Notes: generated by a model from the letters alone, not told the origin. Counted from the first letter of the stretch, positions 31,326-41,597 are shown. The stretch is DNA of 54,940 bases from Ruminococcus sp. (GCA_021200415.1 JAJQGO010000062.1:1-54940), one strand, 5' to 3'. Numbers and translations: made by a program.

Positions 31326-32537
31326 TTATTCCTCCGCAGGGGTGAATTCCTCGAAGTCCTCTTCAATGTCGGCAAGAAGGTCGTCCGTATTCATGGAATC
31401 GCTGCTTGTCTCCTCGGCAGTGTAATCCTCCTGAAGCTCCTCATCGGTGCTGCTGTCGGTATCCTCCTGCTTTGCCTTCTTGGACTTTTTCGGGGGAGCC
31501 TTGATTTCGTCCTTATGCTCGAGAATTTTTGTTTCGATTTCCTTCATCAGCACGGGGTCGTTCTTGATGACGTCCTTTGCGTTGTCACGTCCCTGACCGA
31601 GCTTCTGGTCGTTGTAGCTGAACCATGAGCCGCTTTTCTTGATGATTCCCAGATCCGTGGCAATATCGAGAACCTCGCCTGTTCGGGAGATGCCCTGACC
31701 GTACATAACGTCAAATTCGCACTCCTTGAACGGGGGAGCAACCTTATTCTTTACGACCTTGCAGCGTGTTCTCGAGCCGATAATATCGCTGCCCTCCTTG
31801 ATAGCCTCACCCTTGCGCACCTCAATGCGGACGGACGAGTAGAATTTCAAGGCTCTGCCGCCGGGCGTGGTTTCGGGGTTGCCGTACATAACGCCGATTT
31901 TCTCACGTATCTGGTTAATGAAAATCGCAACGCAGTTTGATCTTGAAATTGCCGCAGTAAGCTTTCTCATCGCCTGCGACATAAGACGTGCCAGCTGACC
32001 TACGTGATTATCGCCCATTTCGCCGTCAATTTCAGCTCGTGTCGTCATAGCGGCAATGGAGTCGAGAACGACAACGTCAATTGCTCCCGAGCGTATAAGA
32101 GCCTCGGCAATTTCAAGCGCCTGTTCGCCGCTGTCGGGCTGTGACACGAGAAGCTCATCCGTATTAACGCCGAGTGCCTTTGCGTAAACGGGGTCGAGGG
32201 CGTGTTCAACGTCAATGAAGGCAGCGTCGCCGCCGAGCTTCTGAGCCTCCGCAACAATGTGGAGAGCAACGGTTGTTTTGCCGGAGCTTTCAGGGCCGTA
32301 TATCTCAACGATTCTGCCTCTCGGGACGCCGCCGATTCCCAGTGCCATATCGAGCGTCATGGAGCCTGTGGGGATAGCGTCAACGTCAAGCGTTTTCGTC
32401 TGACCGAGGCGCATTACAGCTCCCGCGCCGTATCTCTTTTCGATTTGCTTGAGGGCGCTGTTGAGGGCAGTTTTCTTGTCCTCCGCGTTTGTAACCCGAA
32501 CAACGGGTACTTTTTTTGCAAGTTCCTTTTTAGCCAT
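31326..32537 (-). CDS. recA: Recombinase RecA with long acidic C-terminal tail
   Basis: RecA forms ATP-dependent filaments on single-stranded DNA for recombination and SOS induction. The core is complete: Walker [10 protein letters not shown] (residues 81-89), [15 protein letters not shown] Walker B ([11 protein letters not shown]), the L1/L2 loops and [20 protein letters not shown]. The total is 403 residues, about 50 more than the usual 350. The extra part, from about residue 345, is Lys-rich at first ([10 protein letters not shown]) and then strongly acidic with many Glu, Asp, Ser and Thr. Acidic RecA tails are known to moderate DNA binding; this one is unusually long. recX follows 2 nt after the stop and prmC precedes it by 2 nt. 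Confidence 0.97.
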   Translation of the reverse strand: MAKKELAKKVPVVRVTNAEDKKTALNSALKQIEKRYGAGAVMRLGQTKTLDVDAIPTGSMTLDMALGIGGVPRGRIVEIYGPESSGKTTVALHIVAEAQKLGGDAAFIDVEHALDPVYAKALGVNTDELLVSQPDSGEQALEIAEALIRSGAIDVVVLDSIAAMTTRAEIDGEMGDNHVGQLARLMSQAMRKLTAAISRSNCVAIFINQIREKIGVMYGNPETTPGGRALKFYSSVRIEVRKGEAIKEGSDIIGSRTRCKVVKNKVAPPFKECEFDVMYGQGISRTGEVLDIATDLGIIKKSGSWFSYNDQKLGQGRDNAKDVIKNDPVLMKEIETKILEHKDEIKAPPKKSKKAKQEDTDSSTDEELQEDYTAEETSSDSMNTDDLLADIEEDFEEFTPAEE

Positions 32538-32539
32538 TA

Positions 32540-33412
32540 TTAGTCCTCCGTATTATTTGTTATTTTCCGTGCTGCTGCCGTTCGTGTAATACCTGCGGTA
32601 TCACGGCGCAGACTGATGCCTTCAAATCCGTTTTCCGCGAGAATTCCGCTTACGGCTTCATGCTGATTATATCCGAATTCATATGCCAAGAATCCGCCGT
32701 CCTTCAGGGAGCTTCGCCATATGGGCGTGATTTTCCTGTAGTAGTCAAGGCCGTCACGTCCGCCGTAGAGAGCCGTTTCAGGCTCGTAGGTGACCTCCCT
32801 TTGCAGGCGCATCATATCCTCCGCCGTCAGGTAGGGCGGATTGCATACGATAATATCCGCATCCCCGACAAGCTGTGCCGTGCCTTCACGAAGAGCATCG
32901 CCCCGAATTATATGTATGGGAACTCTGTTCAGCTCGGCATTCTCCCTTATGTAGGCGACAGCCGTTACCGAAAGCTCCACGGCGTATACATCGGCATTGG
33001 GAATAAGCCGCTTCAGGGAGATGGCAATACATCCGCTGCCGCTGCAAAGATCGACGATTTTCGGAGCGTCCCACTTGTTTTCACGGCAGATGTCAATTAC
33101 CTGCGTAACAAGCGTTTCCGTGTCGGGTCTTGGAATGAGAACGCCCTCCCCCACACGGAACTCATATCCCATAAATTCCCAGCTTTTCATGAGATACTGG
33201 AGGGGATAGCCCTCCGAGCGTTTTTTCGCCAGCGCCGAGATTTTTTTGCTCAGCTCATCCGGAACAAGCTGCTGCCTGTCCATGATGATTTGCGGAAAGG
33301 GGATTCCGAATGCAAATTCGAAGATGCACTGTGTATCAAACCTCGGGGAATCGACAGAGGATTCCTCGAGAAGTCTTTGTGTCCGTGAGAAAAGCTCGCC
33401 TCGGCTTACCAT
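32540..33412 (-). CDS. prmC: Release factor glutamine methyltransferase PrmC
   Basis: PrmC methylates the glutamine of the GGQ motif in peptide-chain release factors 1 and 2. The 290-residue product has the helical N-terminal domain (about 1-85), the SAM-binding [14 protein letters not shown] motif and the substrate-binding NPPYLT motif. The start overlaps the end of the DUF1385 gene by 7 nt, and its stop lies 2 nt before recA. In Firmicutes prmC often sits with prfA; here it is between a DUF1385 gene and recA, and no release factor gene is in the window. Confidence 0.93.
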   Translation of the reverse strand: MVSRGELFSRTQRLLEESSVDSPRFDTQCIFEFAFGIPFPQIIMDRQQLVPDELSKKISALAKKRSEGYPLQYLMKSWEFMGYEFRVGEGVLIPRPDTETLVTQVIDICRENKWDAPKIVDLCSGSGCIAISLKRLIPNADVYAVELSVTAVAYIRENAELNRVPIHIIRGDALREGTAQLVGDADIIVCNPPYLTAEDMMRLQREVTYEPETALYGGRDGLDYYRKITPIWRSSLKDGGFLAYEFGYNQHEAVSGILAENGFEGISLRRDTAGITRTAAARKITNNTED

Positions 33413-34329
33413 TTATCCTCCTCCTTGTCCTCGGGGATGCAGGGTGTCAGGGCAGCAATTGCGACTTCAATCATGCTGTCGTCCGGCTCACGTGTAGTGA
33501 TTCTCTGCATGGCAAGACCGGGGGCGGAAAGGATTCGTGTAAAGAGGTTGTCGTTGTTTCCGGCAAGTCTGATGCATTCGTAGGAAATACCCACGATAAA
33601 GGGCAGCAGAATGAGGCTTGCGACGATTCTCTGCCATGTCACGTCAAAGGGGACAAGGCACATGACGAGTATGCTGATGATAAGCACGATGAAGATGAAG
33701 CTTGTTCCGCAGCGCTTGTGAAAGCGTGTCTGCTTGCGGACGTTTTCAACTGTAAGGGGCAGCTCCGCCTCATGGCAGGCGATTGTTTTATGCTCCGCTC
33801 CGTGGTATTCGTACTGTCTGCGCATATCCTTCATGAGGGCGGTGAGAGCCATGTAGGCGACAAAGATTGCGATTTTCAGGATACCCTCCGCAAGGGAACG
33901 GATAATGCGTGATTTGGTAAGGATTGCGATTTTGCCGACTACAAATTTGGGCAGGAAGATGAAAAGTCCCAGAGCGATAACGATTCCCAGAACTGCTCCG
34001 ATGACGGTGCTGACCGTGTAGAGCGCCGAGCCATTTTCCTCCTTTTCCTCCTCGGTAATCTGCTTGTCCATTGATTTCATGAGATACTTGTAGCCCTTGA
34101 CGAGCGATACCACGAAGCTCACGCAGCCGCGCACAAGCGGGCATTTCTTGTACCACGGGGCATTTTTTCCGTTGCGCTCCTCCCATGTTTCCACGTCGAT
34201 TGAGCCGTCCGGAAGGCGGCAGGCCATAGCTCCCGTGTTCGGGCCGAGCATCATAATTCCCTCGATGAGAGCCTGTCCGCCGATTTTTGATTTGAATTTT
34301 TCCTGTGAAGGCGTATTGTTCTTACTCAT
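33406..34329 (-). CDS. DUF1385 membrane protein (YqhQ-like)
   Basis: A 307-residue protein with the family start KIGGQALIEGIMMLGP, a cytosolic segment, and at least four membrane helices after residue 100, plus the conserved YHGAEHKTIACHE motif. DUF1385 proteins, including Bacillus YqhQ, are widespread membrane proteins of unknown function; in Clostridia the gene is often next to prmC and sometimes rpmE or prfA. It overlaps prmC by 7 nt, so the pair is coupled. The conserved His/Glu motif suggests a metal site, which is inference. Confidence 0.9.
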   Translation of the reverse strand: MSKNNTPSQEKFKSKIGGQALIEGIMMLGPNTGAMACRLPDGSIDVETWEERNGKNAPWYKKCPLVRGCVSFVVSLVKGYKYLMKSMDKQITEEEKEENGSALYTVSTVIGAVLGIVIALGLFIFLPKFVVGKIAILTKSRIIRSLAEGILKIAIFVAYMALTALMKDMRRQYEYHGAEHKTIACHEAELPLTVENVRKQTRFHKRCGTSFIFIVLIISILVMCLVPFDVTWQRIVASLILLPFIVGISYECIRLAGNNDNLFTRILSAPGLAMQRITTREPDDSMIEVAIAALTPCIPEDKEEDKW

Positions 34330-34378
34330 ATGCTTCTCCTGTCGTTAAAATATTCCCCTGATTGTGGAGCAATCCCTG

Positions 34379-35785
34379 CTATTCCTTATCAGCCGCAGGA
34401 AGGGTGATTACAACCGTTGTACCTGCCCCCTCACGGCTTTTGATGTCCAGTGAGCCGCCGTGCGTCGTTACGATTTCGTCCGCTACCGCAAGACCGATAC
34501 CCGAGCCCCGGCGTGTATGATTTGCCTTGTAGAATTTTGTTTTGACCTTTGGCAGGTCGGATTCCTTGATTCCGCAGCCCGTATCGGCGACGGTTATCCG
34601 CACGCCTCCGTCATACTCCTCAGCCGTAACCGTAACCGTATCGCCGTCGGAGGAATATTTAACCGCGTTGTCAATGATATTTATAAAGACCTGTCTGATT
34701 CTGTTTTTGTCGCCGTTGACGATTGGCAGCATCTCGGGGTCGTTGTAAACTATTTTAATGTTCTCACGCCGTGCCTTGTCGCTGTAGATGAGGATTGCGT
34801 CACCAAGCTCCGCAAGGACGTCCATATTTTCGCACTGGAGGGAGAAATGACCGTTCTGCATACGTGAGAAGTCAAGAAGCTCCTCCACCATGTTGGAGAG
34901 CCTTTCCGTTTCGTTGACGATAACGCCGACGCCCTTTTTCATGGTTTCGGGATTTACGCCGTCGTCAAGCATCATAGTTTCCGCCCAGCCCTTGATTGCG
35001 GTAAGGGGAGTTCGCAGCTCATGCGAAACGGAGGAGATAAAGTCGTTTTTCATAGCCTCCGCCGCGGAAAGCTCGTCCGCCATGTGGTTGATGGCTGTGC
35101 AAAGCTCGCCTATCTCATCGCCGCTGCTGTTTTCGATTCGGACGGAGAAATCACCCATTGCGAATTTCCTCGCGATTGCGCTTATCTGGCGTATCGGCTT
35201 GACGATAGAGCCTGCGAAGAAAACTCCCGTAGTGATGATAATGACCATAACCACGATACAGATTATGGTGAACGCTATTATATATGTCTGAATTGTGTTG
35301 TCTATTTCAGTCAGGGAGGTTACCATTCTCACGGAGCTGAACTCACTGTTCATGGCGGAAATCGGCACGGAAACAGCCATAATTTTCTCGCCGCTGCTCA
35401 TTTTCCCGATGTATGAAGCCTCCGCCCCCGTGAGCATTGCCTCTTCATAGTCGGGCATGGAAACGCTGTCGTCAGGGGAAAATCCCGATGACGTGAGAAC
35501 CACTCTGCCGTTGGAATTTACCGCCATAAGCTCGATTTTGTCCTTTTCCGTGAAGGTTTCAAGGAGATTGCGCATTTCGGCTGAAAAGTTAGCCGAGGTG
35601 TCCTGCGAATAGACGCTCAGGACGCTCGTAACGGCATTTAATTTTGAATTGAGATACTGCTTTGCGGAGTTGTAGTAATAGCTCTGCACGGCGTATATGA
35701 ACGCCATTTCGATTACGATAACCGCAAGGAAAATCACGCCGAAGTTATTGAAAATCCAGCGCCTTGTAATACTCTTTTTAGCCAT
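34379..35785 (-). CDS. Two-component sensor histidine kinase
   Basis: The 468-residue kinase has an N-terminal membrane helix (about 12-33), an extracytoplasmic sensor region of about 135 residues, a second helix (about 168-192), a HAMP domain, a HisKA domain with phospho-acceptor His255 in SSVSHELRTPLTAIKG, and a HATPase domain with the N (IDNAVKYSS), G1 (VADTGCGI) and G2 (GSGIGLAV) boxes. It should autophosphorylate in response to an envelope signal and pass phosphate to the regulator encoded just upstream, whose stop is one base before this start. The PhoR/ResE-like layout is common; the signal is unknown. Confidence 0.93.
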   Translation of the reverse strand: MAKKSITRRWIFNNFGVIFLAVIVIEMAFIYAVQSYYYNSAKQYLNSKLNAVTSVLSVYSQDTSANFSAEMRNLLETFTEKDKIELMAVNSNGRVVLTSSGFSPDDSVSMPDYEEAMLTGAEASYIGKMSSGEKIMAVSVPISAMNSEFSSVRMVTSLTEIDNTIQTYIIAFTIICIVVMVIIITTGVFFAGSIVKPIRQISAIARKFAMGDFSVRIENSSGDEIGELCTAINHMADELSAAEAMKNDFISSVSHELRTPLTAIKGWAETMMLDDGVNPETMKKGVGVIVNETERLSNMVEELLDFSRMQNGHFSLQCENMDVLAELGDAILIYSDKARRENIKIVYNDPEMLPIVNGDKNRIRQVFINIIDNAVKYSSDGDTVTVTAEEYDGGVRITVADTGCGIKESDLPKVKTKFYKANHTRRGSGIGLAVADEIVTTHGGSLDIKSREGAGTTVVITLPAADKE

Positions 35786-35786
35786 A

Positions 35787-36488
35787 TTACTTTGTATCGT
35801 TCCATTTGTAGCCGTAGCCCCAGATAGTGATAATATAGCGCGGACTTGACGGCTCCTCTTCGATTTTCATTCTGATTCTTCTGATATTCACGTCCACGAT
35901 TTTGTCGTCGCCGTAGTAGCTTTCGCCCCATATATGGTTAAGAATGCTTGCCCTGTCGAGGGCGGTATTCTTGTTTTTCATAAAAAATTCAAGTATCTGA
36001 TACTCCACCTGCGTCAGCTCAATCTGCTGACCGTTTTTCGTGAGAGTCCTGCTCTTGAGGTTCATTGCGAACGGTCCCGATTCAATAACCGAGGATTCCT
36101 CATTTTTGATGAAGCTCATGCAGACTCTGCGGTATATGGCGTCAACGCGGGCAGTCAGCTCCGAGGGGGAAAAGGGCTTGGTGATGTAATCATCCGCGCC
36201 GATCATAAGACCGCTGACCTTATCCATTTCCTGTGTTCTTGCCGTCAGCATAATTATACCGATGGTAGAGCTTTTCTCACGGATTCTTTTGCACACGGTA
36301 AATCCGTCAATACCGGGCATCATGATGTCGAGAAGCACAATATCGAAGCTGCCGTTTTCCTTGGCGAAGGTTTCCAGCGCAGCCTCGCCGCAGTCCACAT
36401 CAACAACGTCGTATCCGGCACGCTTAAGATTTATCACAACGAATTCGCGTATTGCGGCTTCGTCCTCACATACAAGTATACGTTTCAT
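35787..36488 (-). CDS. OmpR/PhoB-family response regulator
   Basis: The 233-residue protein has a receiver domain (MKRILVCEDEAAIREF, phosphorylation site Asp54 in VLLDIMMPG, Thr in MLTART, Lys in YITKPFSP) and a C-terminal winged-helix DNA-binding domain (LTQVEYQILEFFMKN, ending VWGYGYKWN-like IWGYGYKWND). ATG 36488 is chosen because GAAAGGAG lies upstream and the receiver domain starts there; the ORF extends 31 codons further with no family match. It is in one operon with the histidine kinase. Targets are unknown, though the neighbouring lipoprotein or citrate synthase genes are possibilities. Confidence 0.94.
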   Translation of the reverse strand: MKRILVCEDEAAIREFVVINLKRAGYDVVDVDCGEAALETFAKENGSFDIVLLDIMMPGIDGFTVCKRIREKSSTIGIIMLTARTQEMDKVSGLMIGADDYITKPFSPSELTARVDAIYRRVCMSFIKNEESSVIESGPFAMNLKSRTLTKNGQQIELTQVEYQILEFFMKNKNTALDRASILNHIWGESYYGDDKIVDVNIRRIRMKIEEEPSSPRYIITIWGYGYKWNDTK

Positions 36489-36549
36489 AGAAGATTGCTG
36501 CTCCTTTCGGGATTCCCGTGGGGAATCGCCGTTTTCCGAATAGGTTCGG

Positions 36550-37866
36550 TTATCCTTTGAATTTAAAATATACAGCCACATCCGCTGCCGAAAGGCTCAG
36601 ACCGTCTGATTCTGTTTCCGAGTATCCCGGTATATAGGCAAGATACGTGTATTCGCCCTTAGTGCGCAGAAGCATATATCCAACGGAGATTCTGTCCTCC
36701 TTTGAAGCCGAATCCGAGGCGCAGTACAGGCGCAGAAGCTCCCTGCCCGTCTGGTCGTTTTCGTAGGCGCAGAGAACTATCTCATCGTTTACCGCGTCAC
36801 GCTTGACAGTCACTCTGTTCTGCCAGCTTTCGGGGAAGATGAAAATATATCCGTCGTTGACGCTGTAATAGGAGGAATATTTCTGCTCAAGCTCACCGCT
36901 GCTGTTGATGTACAGCCAGTTTGTAATGCTCATCTGTTCGCTTTCGGAAACGTCCTCATATCCCGGGGGAATTGTCTGAACAGGGATTTCAAGAATCCCG
37001 TCCCCGTCCACGTCATAGGAATTGCAGCCGGAGGGACGCACAGTTGAAAGGCTTTCCTCCTGCGTTTCGAAAATTTTGTTCAGACCGCTGCTGTCCATGT
37101 AGATAATGTCCGTCTGGATAAATCCCGTGCCCGAAACGGCGTCAATGTAAAGACCCGTCTGACCGTCGCCGATTTCTCCGTAAACGAGGCTGTCAAATTC
37201 GGTGAAGCTTCCGCTAAGCTCGCAGCTGTACTTGTGATACATACCCTCATCATCAAGCTTATATGCCTCAGCCGCCGCCGCCTGTCCGGTTGTTGAGCCG
37301 GAGAGCAGGAGAAATTCGTTTTCGCCGTTGCCGTCGAGGTCGGTCACGTCAATGAAGGAATAGGACGAGGTAAATGTTTTTTCAATCGTGCCGTCTGAGT
37401 AGTTATAAATCGACACTGTTTTTTCGGAACGGTTCACGAGGCTGCTGCCGATAATCACATTTACACGGTCGTTTGAGCCTAATTGGGAAATCATAACCTT
37501 TTCGACCTCCGAGCCGTCGGCAGGCGTATCGCAGACCGAACGCCACTGACCGTCAAACTGATCGAGAATATTTATACGGAGAGTGTTTTCGTCAACCGTA
37601 AGGCTGTTTTTTTCGTAAAAGACGATAGCTTCGCTGCCGCCGTCGCCGTCAATATCCTCCACGATAAACGCGGAGAGATACGAGCCTGATTTTGGATATT
37701 TAAGGCTGATTGAAGATCCGGCGGCGTCAGTGAGAGCGTTGTAGATTTGTTCCTGTTCCATGCTCAGCTTCGGGGGAGTCATGAGATTATCAATGCTCGA
37801 GCCGAAGGAGCAGCCGCAGAGAGAAAGGGCAAGCATGAGAGCTGCCGCGATTTTTGATGCTTTCAA
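36550..37866 (-). CDS. Lipoprotein with FG-GAP/VCBS-like repeats
   Basis: The 438-residue product starts with a lipoprotein signal (MLALSLCGCSFG, lipidated Cys about residue 19). The mature part contains three calcium-site-like repeats: EDIDGDGGSEAIVFY, TDLDGNGENEFLLLSG and YDVDGDGILEIPVQ. The D-x-D-G-D/N-G pattern followed by a beta strand is that of FG-GAP/VCBS-like beta-propeller blades. It is probably anchored on the outside of the membrane. The gene sits 61 nt before the response-regulator start and 57 nt after citrate synthase, so it may share a transcript with the two-component system and could act in its sensing. That role is inference. Confidence 0.75.
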   Translation of the reverse strand: MKASKIAAALMLALSLCGCSFGSSIDNLMTPPKLSMEQEQIYNALTDAAGSSISLKYPKSGSYLSAFIVEDIDGDGGSEAIVFYEKNSLTVDENTLRINILDQFDGQWRSVCDTPADGSEVEKVMISQLGSNDRVNVIIGSSLVNRSEKTVSIYNYSDGTIEKTFTSSYSFIDVTDLDGNGENEFLLLSGSTTGQAAAAEAYKLDDEGMYHKYSCELSGSFTEFDSLVYGEIGDGQTGLYIDAVSGTGFIQTDIIYMDSSGLNKIFETQEESLSTVRPSGCNSYDVDGDGILEIPVQTIPPGYEDVSESEQMSITNWLYINSSGELEQKYSSYYSVNDGYIFIFPESWQNRVTVKRDAVNDEIVLCAYENDQTGRELLRLYCASDSASKEDRISVGYMLLRTKGEYTYLAYIPGYSETESDGLSLSAADVAVYFKFKG

Positions 37867-37923
37867 AAAAATCTCCCTTCCGCGATTGTGATTTATGTTT
37901 TATATGTTTTATATGTTTGTGCT

Positions 37924-39279
37924 TTATCTGTCCTCAAGCTTTACATATTCCTTTTCAGCAGCGATTGCCTTGTAAGCCGGACGTATAATTCTGCCGCAGG
38001 TGAGGATTTCCTCCATTCTGTGAGCAGACCAGCCTGCCATACGGGCAACGGCGAAGAGGGGCGTGAACAGATCCTCGGGGATTCCAAGCATTCTGTAGAC
38101 AAGACCCGAATACATATCCACGTTTGCGCACATAACCTTGTCGCTGCCCTTGACCTCCCTGAAAATTTCAGGGGTAAGGCGTTCGATTGTATCGAGGAGC
38201 TTGAATTCCGCTTCGATTTCCTTTCCTGCGGCAAGCTCGAAGGCCTTCTTCTTGAGGATAACCGCACGAGGGTCGGAGATGGTATAAACCGCGTGACCCA
38301 TGCCGTAGATAAGACCTGAGCTGTCGTTTGCCTCCTTGCGGATTACCTTGCGCATATAGTCGGCAACCTCGCCCTCATCGTTCCAGTTTTTGATGTTTTC
38401 CTTGAAGTTGTCAAGCATATGGATTACCTTGAGGTTAGCTCCGCCGTGACGGGGACCCTTCAGTGAGCAGATAGCCGATGAATAGGCTGAATAGGGGTCG
38501 GTTCCCGAGGAGGTGAGAACACGGCAGGTGAAGGTGGAGTTATTTCCGCCGCCATGCTCCGCCTGAAGCATGAGCAGAACGTCCAGCATCTGCGCCTCCT
38601 CCTTGGTATACTGCCTGTCGGGGCGGAGGAGAGAGAGAATGGTCTGGGCTGTATTTTCCTCATAGTTGAGGGGGTGCATAATCATGCTTGCGTTGTCGAA
38701 GCTTCTGCGCTTGACCTGATAGGCGTTTGCCATAATTACAGGGAGCTTTGCGATAAGGCTGATTGCCGTCCGCATTTCGTTGTCAAGACCCTTGTTTTCG
38801 CATTCGTCATCGTAGGAATAGAGAGCGAGAACGGAACGTGCAAGCTTGTTCATGATATTTTTTGACGGAGCCTTGAGAATCATATCCTCAACGAAGCCGC
38901 TTGGCAGATCCCTTTTAAGCGAGAGATACGTTGTAAAGGTTTCAAGCTCCTCCTTGGACGGGAGATGACCGAAAAGCAGGAGAAAGACGGTTTCCTCAAA
39001 GCCGAAGCGATCCTCCGCCTCAACATTTTCAACGAGATCCTTAATGCTGTAGCCTCTGTAGATAAGCTCGCCGGGGATAGGCTCAACCTCGCCCTCGTTT
39101 ACGATGTAGCCATGAACATTACAAATCTTTGTAATACCCGCAGTTACGCCTGTTCCGTCGCTTCGGCGAAGACCTCTTTTTACGTGAAACTTGTCATAGA
39201 GCTTTGGGTCAATAGTGGAATTTTCAGCAAGACTGCTGCATAAATCTTTAATGTTAGAACCTGAGATAAATGCCGGCAT
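37924..39279 (-). CDS. gltA: Citrate synthase
   Basis: Citrate synthase condenses acetyl-CoA and oxaloacetate. The 451-residue product has the family motifs: HGGGNNSTF and CSLKGPRHGGAN with active-site histidines, and GMGHAVYTISDPRA containing the third. It belongs to the group seen in Clostridia and Bacteroides, with a long N-terminal extension (about residues 1-70). In an anaerobe it probably feeds glutamate synthesis through a partial oxidative branch. ATG 39279 is preferred to GTG 39288 because GGGAG is 10 nt upstream. Re-citrate synthase, the alternative in some clostridia, is a different family and is excluded. Confidence 0.9.
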   Translation of the reverse strand: MPAFISGSNIKDLCSSLAENSTIDPKLYDKFHVKRGLRRSDGTGVTAGITKICNVHGYIVNEGEVEPIPGELIYRGYSIKDLVENVEAEDRFGFEETVFLLLFGHLPSKEELETFTTYLSLKRDLPSGFVEDMILKAPSKNIMNKLARSVLALYSYDDECENKGLDNEMRTAISLIAKLPVIMANAYQVKRRSFDNASMIMHPLNYEENTAQTILSLLRPDRQYTKEEAQMLDVLLMLQAEHGGGNNSTFTCRVLTSSGTDPYSAYSSAICSLKGPRHGGANLKVIHMLDNFKENIKNWNDEGEVADYMRKVIRKEANDSSGLIYGMGHAVYTISDPRAVILKKKAFELAAGKEIEAEFKLLDTIERLTPEIFREVKGSDKVMCANVDMYSGLVYRMLGIPEDLFTPLFAVARMAGWSAHRMEEILTCGRIIRPAYKAIAAEKEYVKLEDR

Positions 39280-39516
39280 TGTAATCACACTCCCTTAATA
39301 TTTATAACACCGCCCACAGACCTGCCGCACGTCTGCTTCAACATTTCGTCGGTCTGCACAACCTTTAATCACAGCCATGCAAACGCAGGCTGTCAAATGC
39401 ATTAACTGCCGAAAATCACATTATACATTAGTGAAGCAGGTCTTGTTTGGTGTTCCCTTAATTATACACCATAATCGAGCTTATGTCAAATAGATTTAAT
39501 GCAAAGGAGATTTAAA

Positions 39517-40545
39517 ATGAAAAGATATTTTCCGTTTTTACTTATTTTTGCGGCTTCCGTTCTGGCGATACCTGCCGTTCCCGTATATCTCAGGGGAACG
39601 GGCGAGGGCGAATCCTCAGCCGCATCCGAAGCTGAACCCGAATCCGATTCCGGTTCCGGATCTGAAGCAGACTCCGCCGAAACCGAATCGGACGGCGTTT
39701 ACAGGATCCTTGACGTTTCAACGGGGGAGGTCATGGAGGTCACGGCGGAGGAGTATATTATAGGGGCTGTCTGCGCGGAAATGCCTGCGACCTTCGAGCC
39801 GGAAGCTCTCAAGGCACAGGCTGTTGCGGCTCATACCTATGCGGAGCGCCAGCGGCTCAGGGAGCTTGAAAATCCCACAGCTGAGCTTTGCGGAGCTGAT
39901 TTTTCCAACGATACATCAAAGTATCAGGGCTATTTTACGGAGAATCAGGCGAAGCAGTATTACGGCGAGAATTTTGAGGTGAACTACAGCAAGATAAAGG
40001 ACGCCGTTCAGGAGGTCAGCAGCTATATTCTTACATACGAGGACGAGCCGATTATATCCGCGTTTCACTCTATGTCCTCGGGGACAACCGAAAGCGCGGA
40101 GAACGTCTGGGGAGCGGCTGTGGATTATCTCGTTCCCGTGGACAGCAGCTATGATACCGCAGCTCCGAAATATCTGGAGGAAACACGCTACGAAAAGGAT
40201 ATTCTCGAGGCGAAGCTTACGGCATCCTTTGACGGCTTGGAGCTTGGGGAGGATTTCGCCTCATGGATAACAATCGGGGAGGTTTCCGAATCGGGAACTG
40301 TTCTGACGGCGGCTGTGGGGAATAAAACCGTCACCGGAACTGAAATCAGAGCTGCCCTTGCTCTGCGTTCCGCCTGCTTTGAGATTGAATATGACGGGGA
40401 CGAGGCTGTGTTCACAACAAGGGGCTACGGCCATGGAGTCGGCATGAGCCAGTACGGGGCAAATTCTATGGCATCGGAGGGCAAAACGTGGCAAGAGATT
40501 CTTGAGCATTACTATCCCGGCTGCGAAATAGAGGAAATCTCTTGA
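39517..40545 (+). CDS. SpoIID/LytB-domain protein
   Basis: The 342-residue protein has a signal peptide (YFPFLLIFAASVLAI), an acidic Ser/Glu spacer (about 25-60) and a SpoIID/LytB domain (about 70-340): MEVTAEEYIIGAVCAEMPATF, KAQAVAAHTYAERQ, FHSMSSGTTESAENVWG and GYGHGVGMSQYGANSMA, each clear. In Bacillus SpoIID is a lytic transglycosylase that thins septal peptidoglycan and drives engulfment. The catalytic Glu (AEMP) is present. ATG 39517 has AAAGGAGA at 6 nt; the ORF upstream of it is not needed. It is monocistronic and divergent from citrate synthase. It may be SpoIID itself or a general wall hydrolase. Confidence 0.88.
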   Translation: MKRYFPFLLIFAASVLAIPAVPVYLRGTGEGESSAASEAEPESDSGSGSEADSAETESDGVYRILDVSTGEVMEVTAEEYIIGAVCAEMPATFEPEALKAQAVAAHTYAERQRLRELENPTAELCGADFSNDTSKYQGYFTENQAKQYYGENFEVNYSKIKDAVQEVSSYILTYEDEPIISAFHSMSSGTTESAENVWGAAVDYLVPVDSSYDTAAPKYLEETRYEKDILEAKLTASFDGLELGEDFASWITIGEVSESGTVLTAAVGNKTVTGTEIRAALALRSACFEIEYDGDEAVFTTRGYGHGVGMSQYGANSMASEGKTWQEILEHYYPGCEIEEIS

Positions 40546-40604
40546 AAAATCCCCTGAAATGTGGTAATATTAAGATAGAATAATATCGTCAGGGGGCGAA
40601 TTTT

Positions 40605-41597
40605 ATGAACATCAGGGAATCCGTGCTGAAGGCAATTGCCGCCTCGGGGGAGGATTTTCTCTCGGGGGGACAGCTTGCGGAAAATCTCGGCGTAAGCAGA
40701 ACTGCCGTCTGGAAGGCTATAAAGGCTCTTGAAGCCGATGGCTACCTCTTTGACGCCGTAAGCGGCAGGGGATACAGGATTTCTCCGCAAAACAACAGGC
40801 TCAGCGCAGAGCTGATACGTGCGGAGCTGAATTCCCATGAGGACAGGGAAATAATAGTTTTCGATGAGATAGATTCCACAAACAATTACGCGAAAAAGCT
40901 TGCCTCGGAGGGAGACTCTCACGGAACGGTAATAGCTGCCGACAAGCAGTCCGCAGGCAGAGGCAGACTTGGCAGAAGCTTCTTTTCGCCGTCGGGAACA
41001 GGACTTTACATGAGCGTTATTATACGTCCGGAGATAAGCATTGAGGCGGCTCAGCTCATAACCTCATGCGCAGCCTGTGCCGCGGCGGAGGCTCTCGAGG
41101 GGCTGTGCGGACGTCAGGTTGACGTAAAATGGGTCAACGACCTCTACATGAACGGGAAAAAAATCTGCGGAATCCTGACAGAAGCGTCCCTCAGCCTTGA
41201 AACAAGCTCCCTTGACTATGCCGTAATCGGAATCGGCATGAACGTGCTGAGCGTCAGGGGGATTTTCAGCAGCGAGCTTTCGGAAATTGCCGCCTCCGTT
41301 GAGGATGAAGCAGGCGTGAAAATCAGCAGGAATAAGCTCTGCGCGGAGATTCTCGGCAGGCTTGACGAGCGTCTTGAGGGCATCGAGAATCGGGAATTTC
41401 TTGAGGATTACCGCCGCAGGGAAATACTCACGGGAAATGTTATAACAGCCTCCGCAGGGGGCGAAAGGATTACCGGCAGAGCAGTCGGAATCGACGACAG
41501 CGCAAGCCTGATTGTGGAGCTGGAGGACGGCTCACGGCGAGCTTTAAGCTCCGGCGAGGCGAATCTTTGCAGGATAAAAAATAAAAGCTCCGTATAA
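40605..41597 (+). CDS. birA: Bifunctional biotin-protein ligase/biotin operon repressor BirA
   Basis: The 330-residue protein has an N-terminal winged helix (about 1-65, LAENLGVSRTAVWKAIKALE), a catalytic biotin-protein ligase domain (about 80-265, with AGRGRLGRSFFSP binding biotinoyl-AMP and the KWVNDLYMNGKKICGIL segment) and a C-terminal SH3-like domain (about 280-325). It attaches biotin to carboxylase carrier proteins and, with the helix-turn-helix intact, represses biotin genes. No biotin synthesis or uptake genes lie nearby. An intrinsic terminator overlaps its stop codon. Confidence 0.94.
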   Translation: MNIRESVLKAIAASGEDFLSGGQLAENLGVSRTAVWKAIKALEADGYLFDAVSGRGYRISPQNNRLSAELIRAELNSHEDREIIVFDEIDSTNNYAKKLASEGDSHGTVIAADKQSAGRGRLGRSFFSPSGTGLYMSVIIRPEISIEAAQLITSCAACAAAEALEGLCGRQVDVKWVNDLYMNGKKICGILTEASLSLETSSLDYAVIGIGMNVLSVRGIFSSELSEIAASVEDEAGVKISRNKLCAEILGRLDERLEGIENREFLEDYRRREILTGNVITASAGGERITGRAVGIDDSASLIVELEDGSRRALSSGEANLCRIKNKSSV

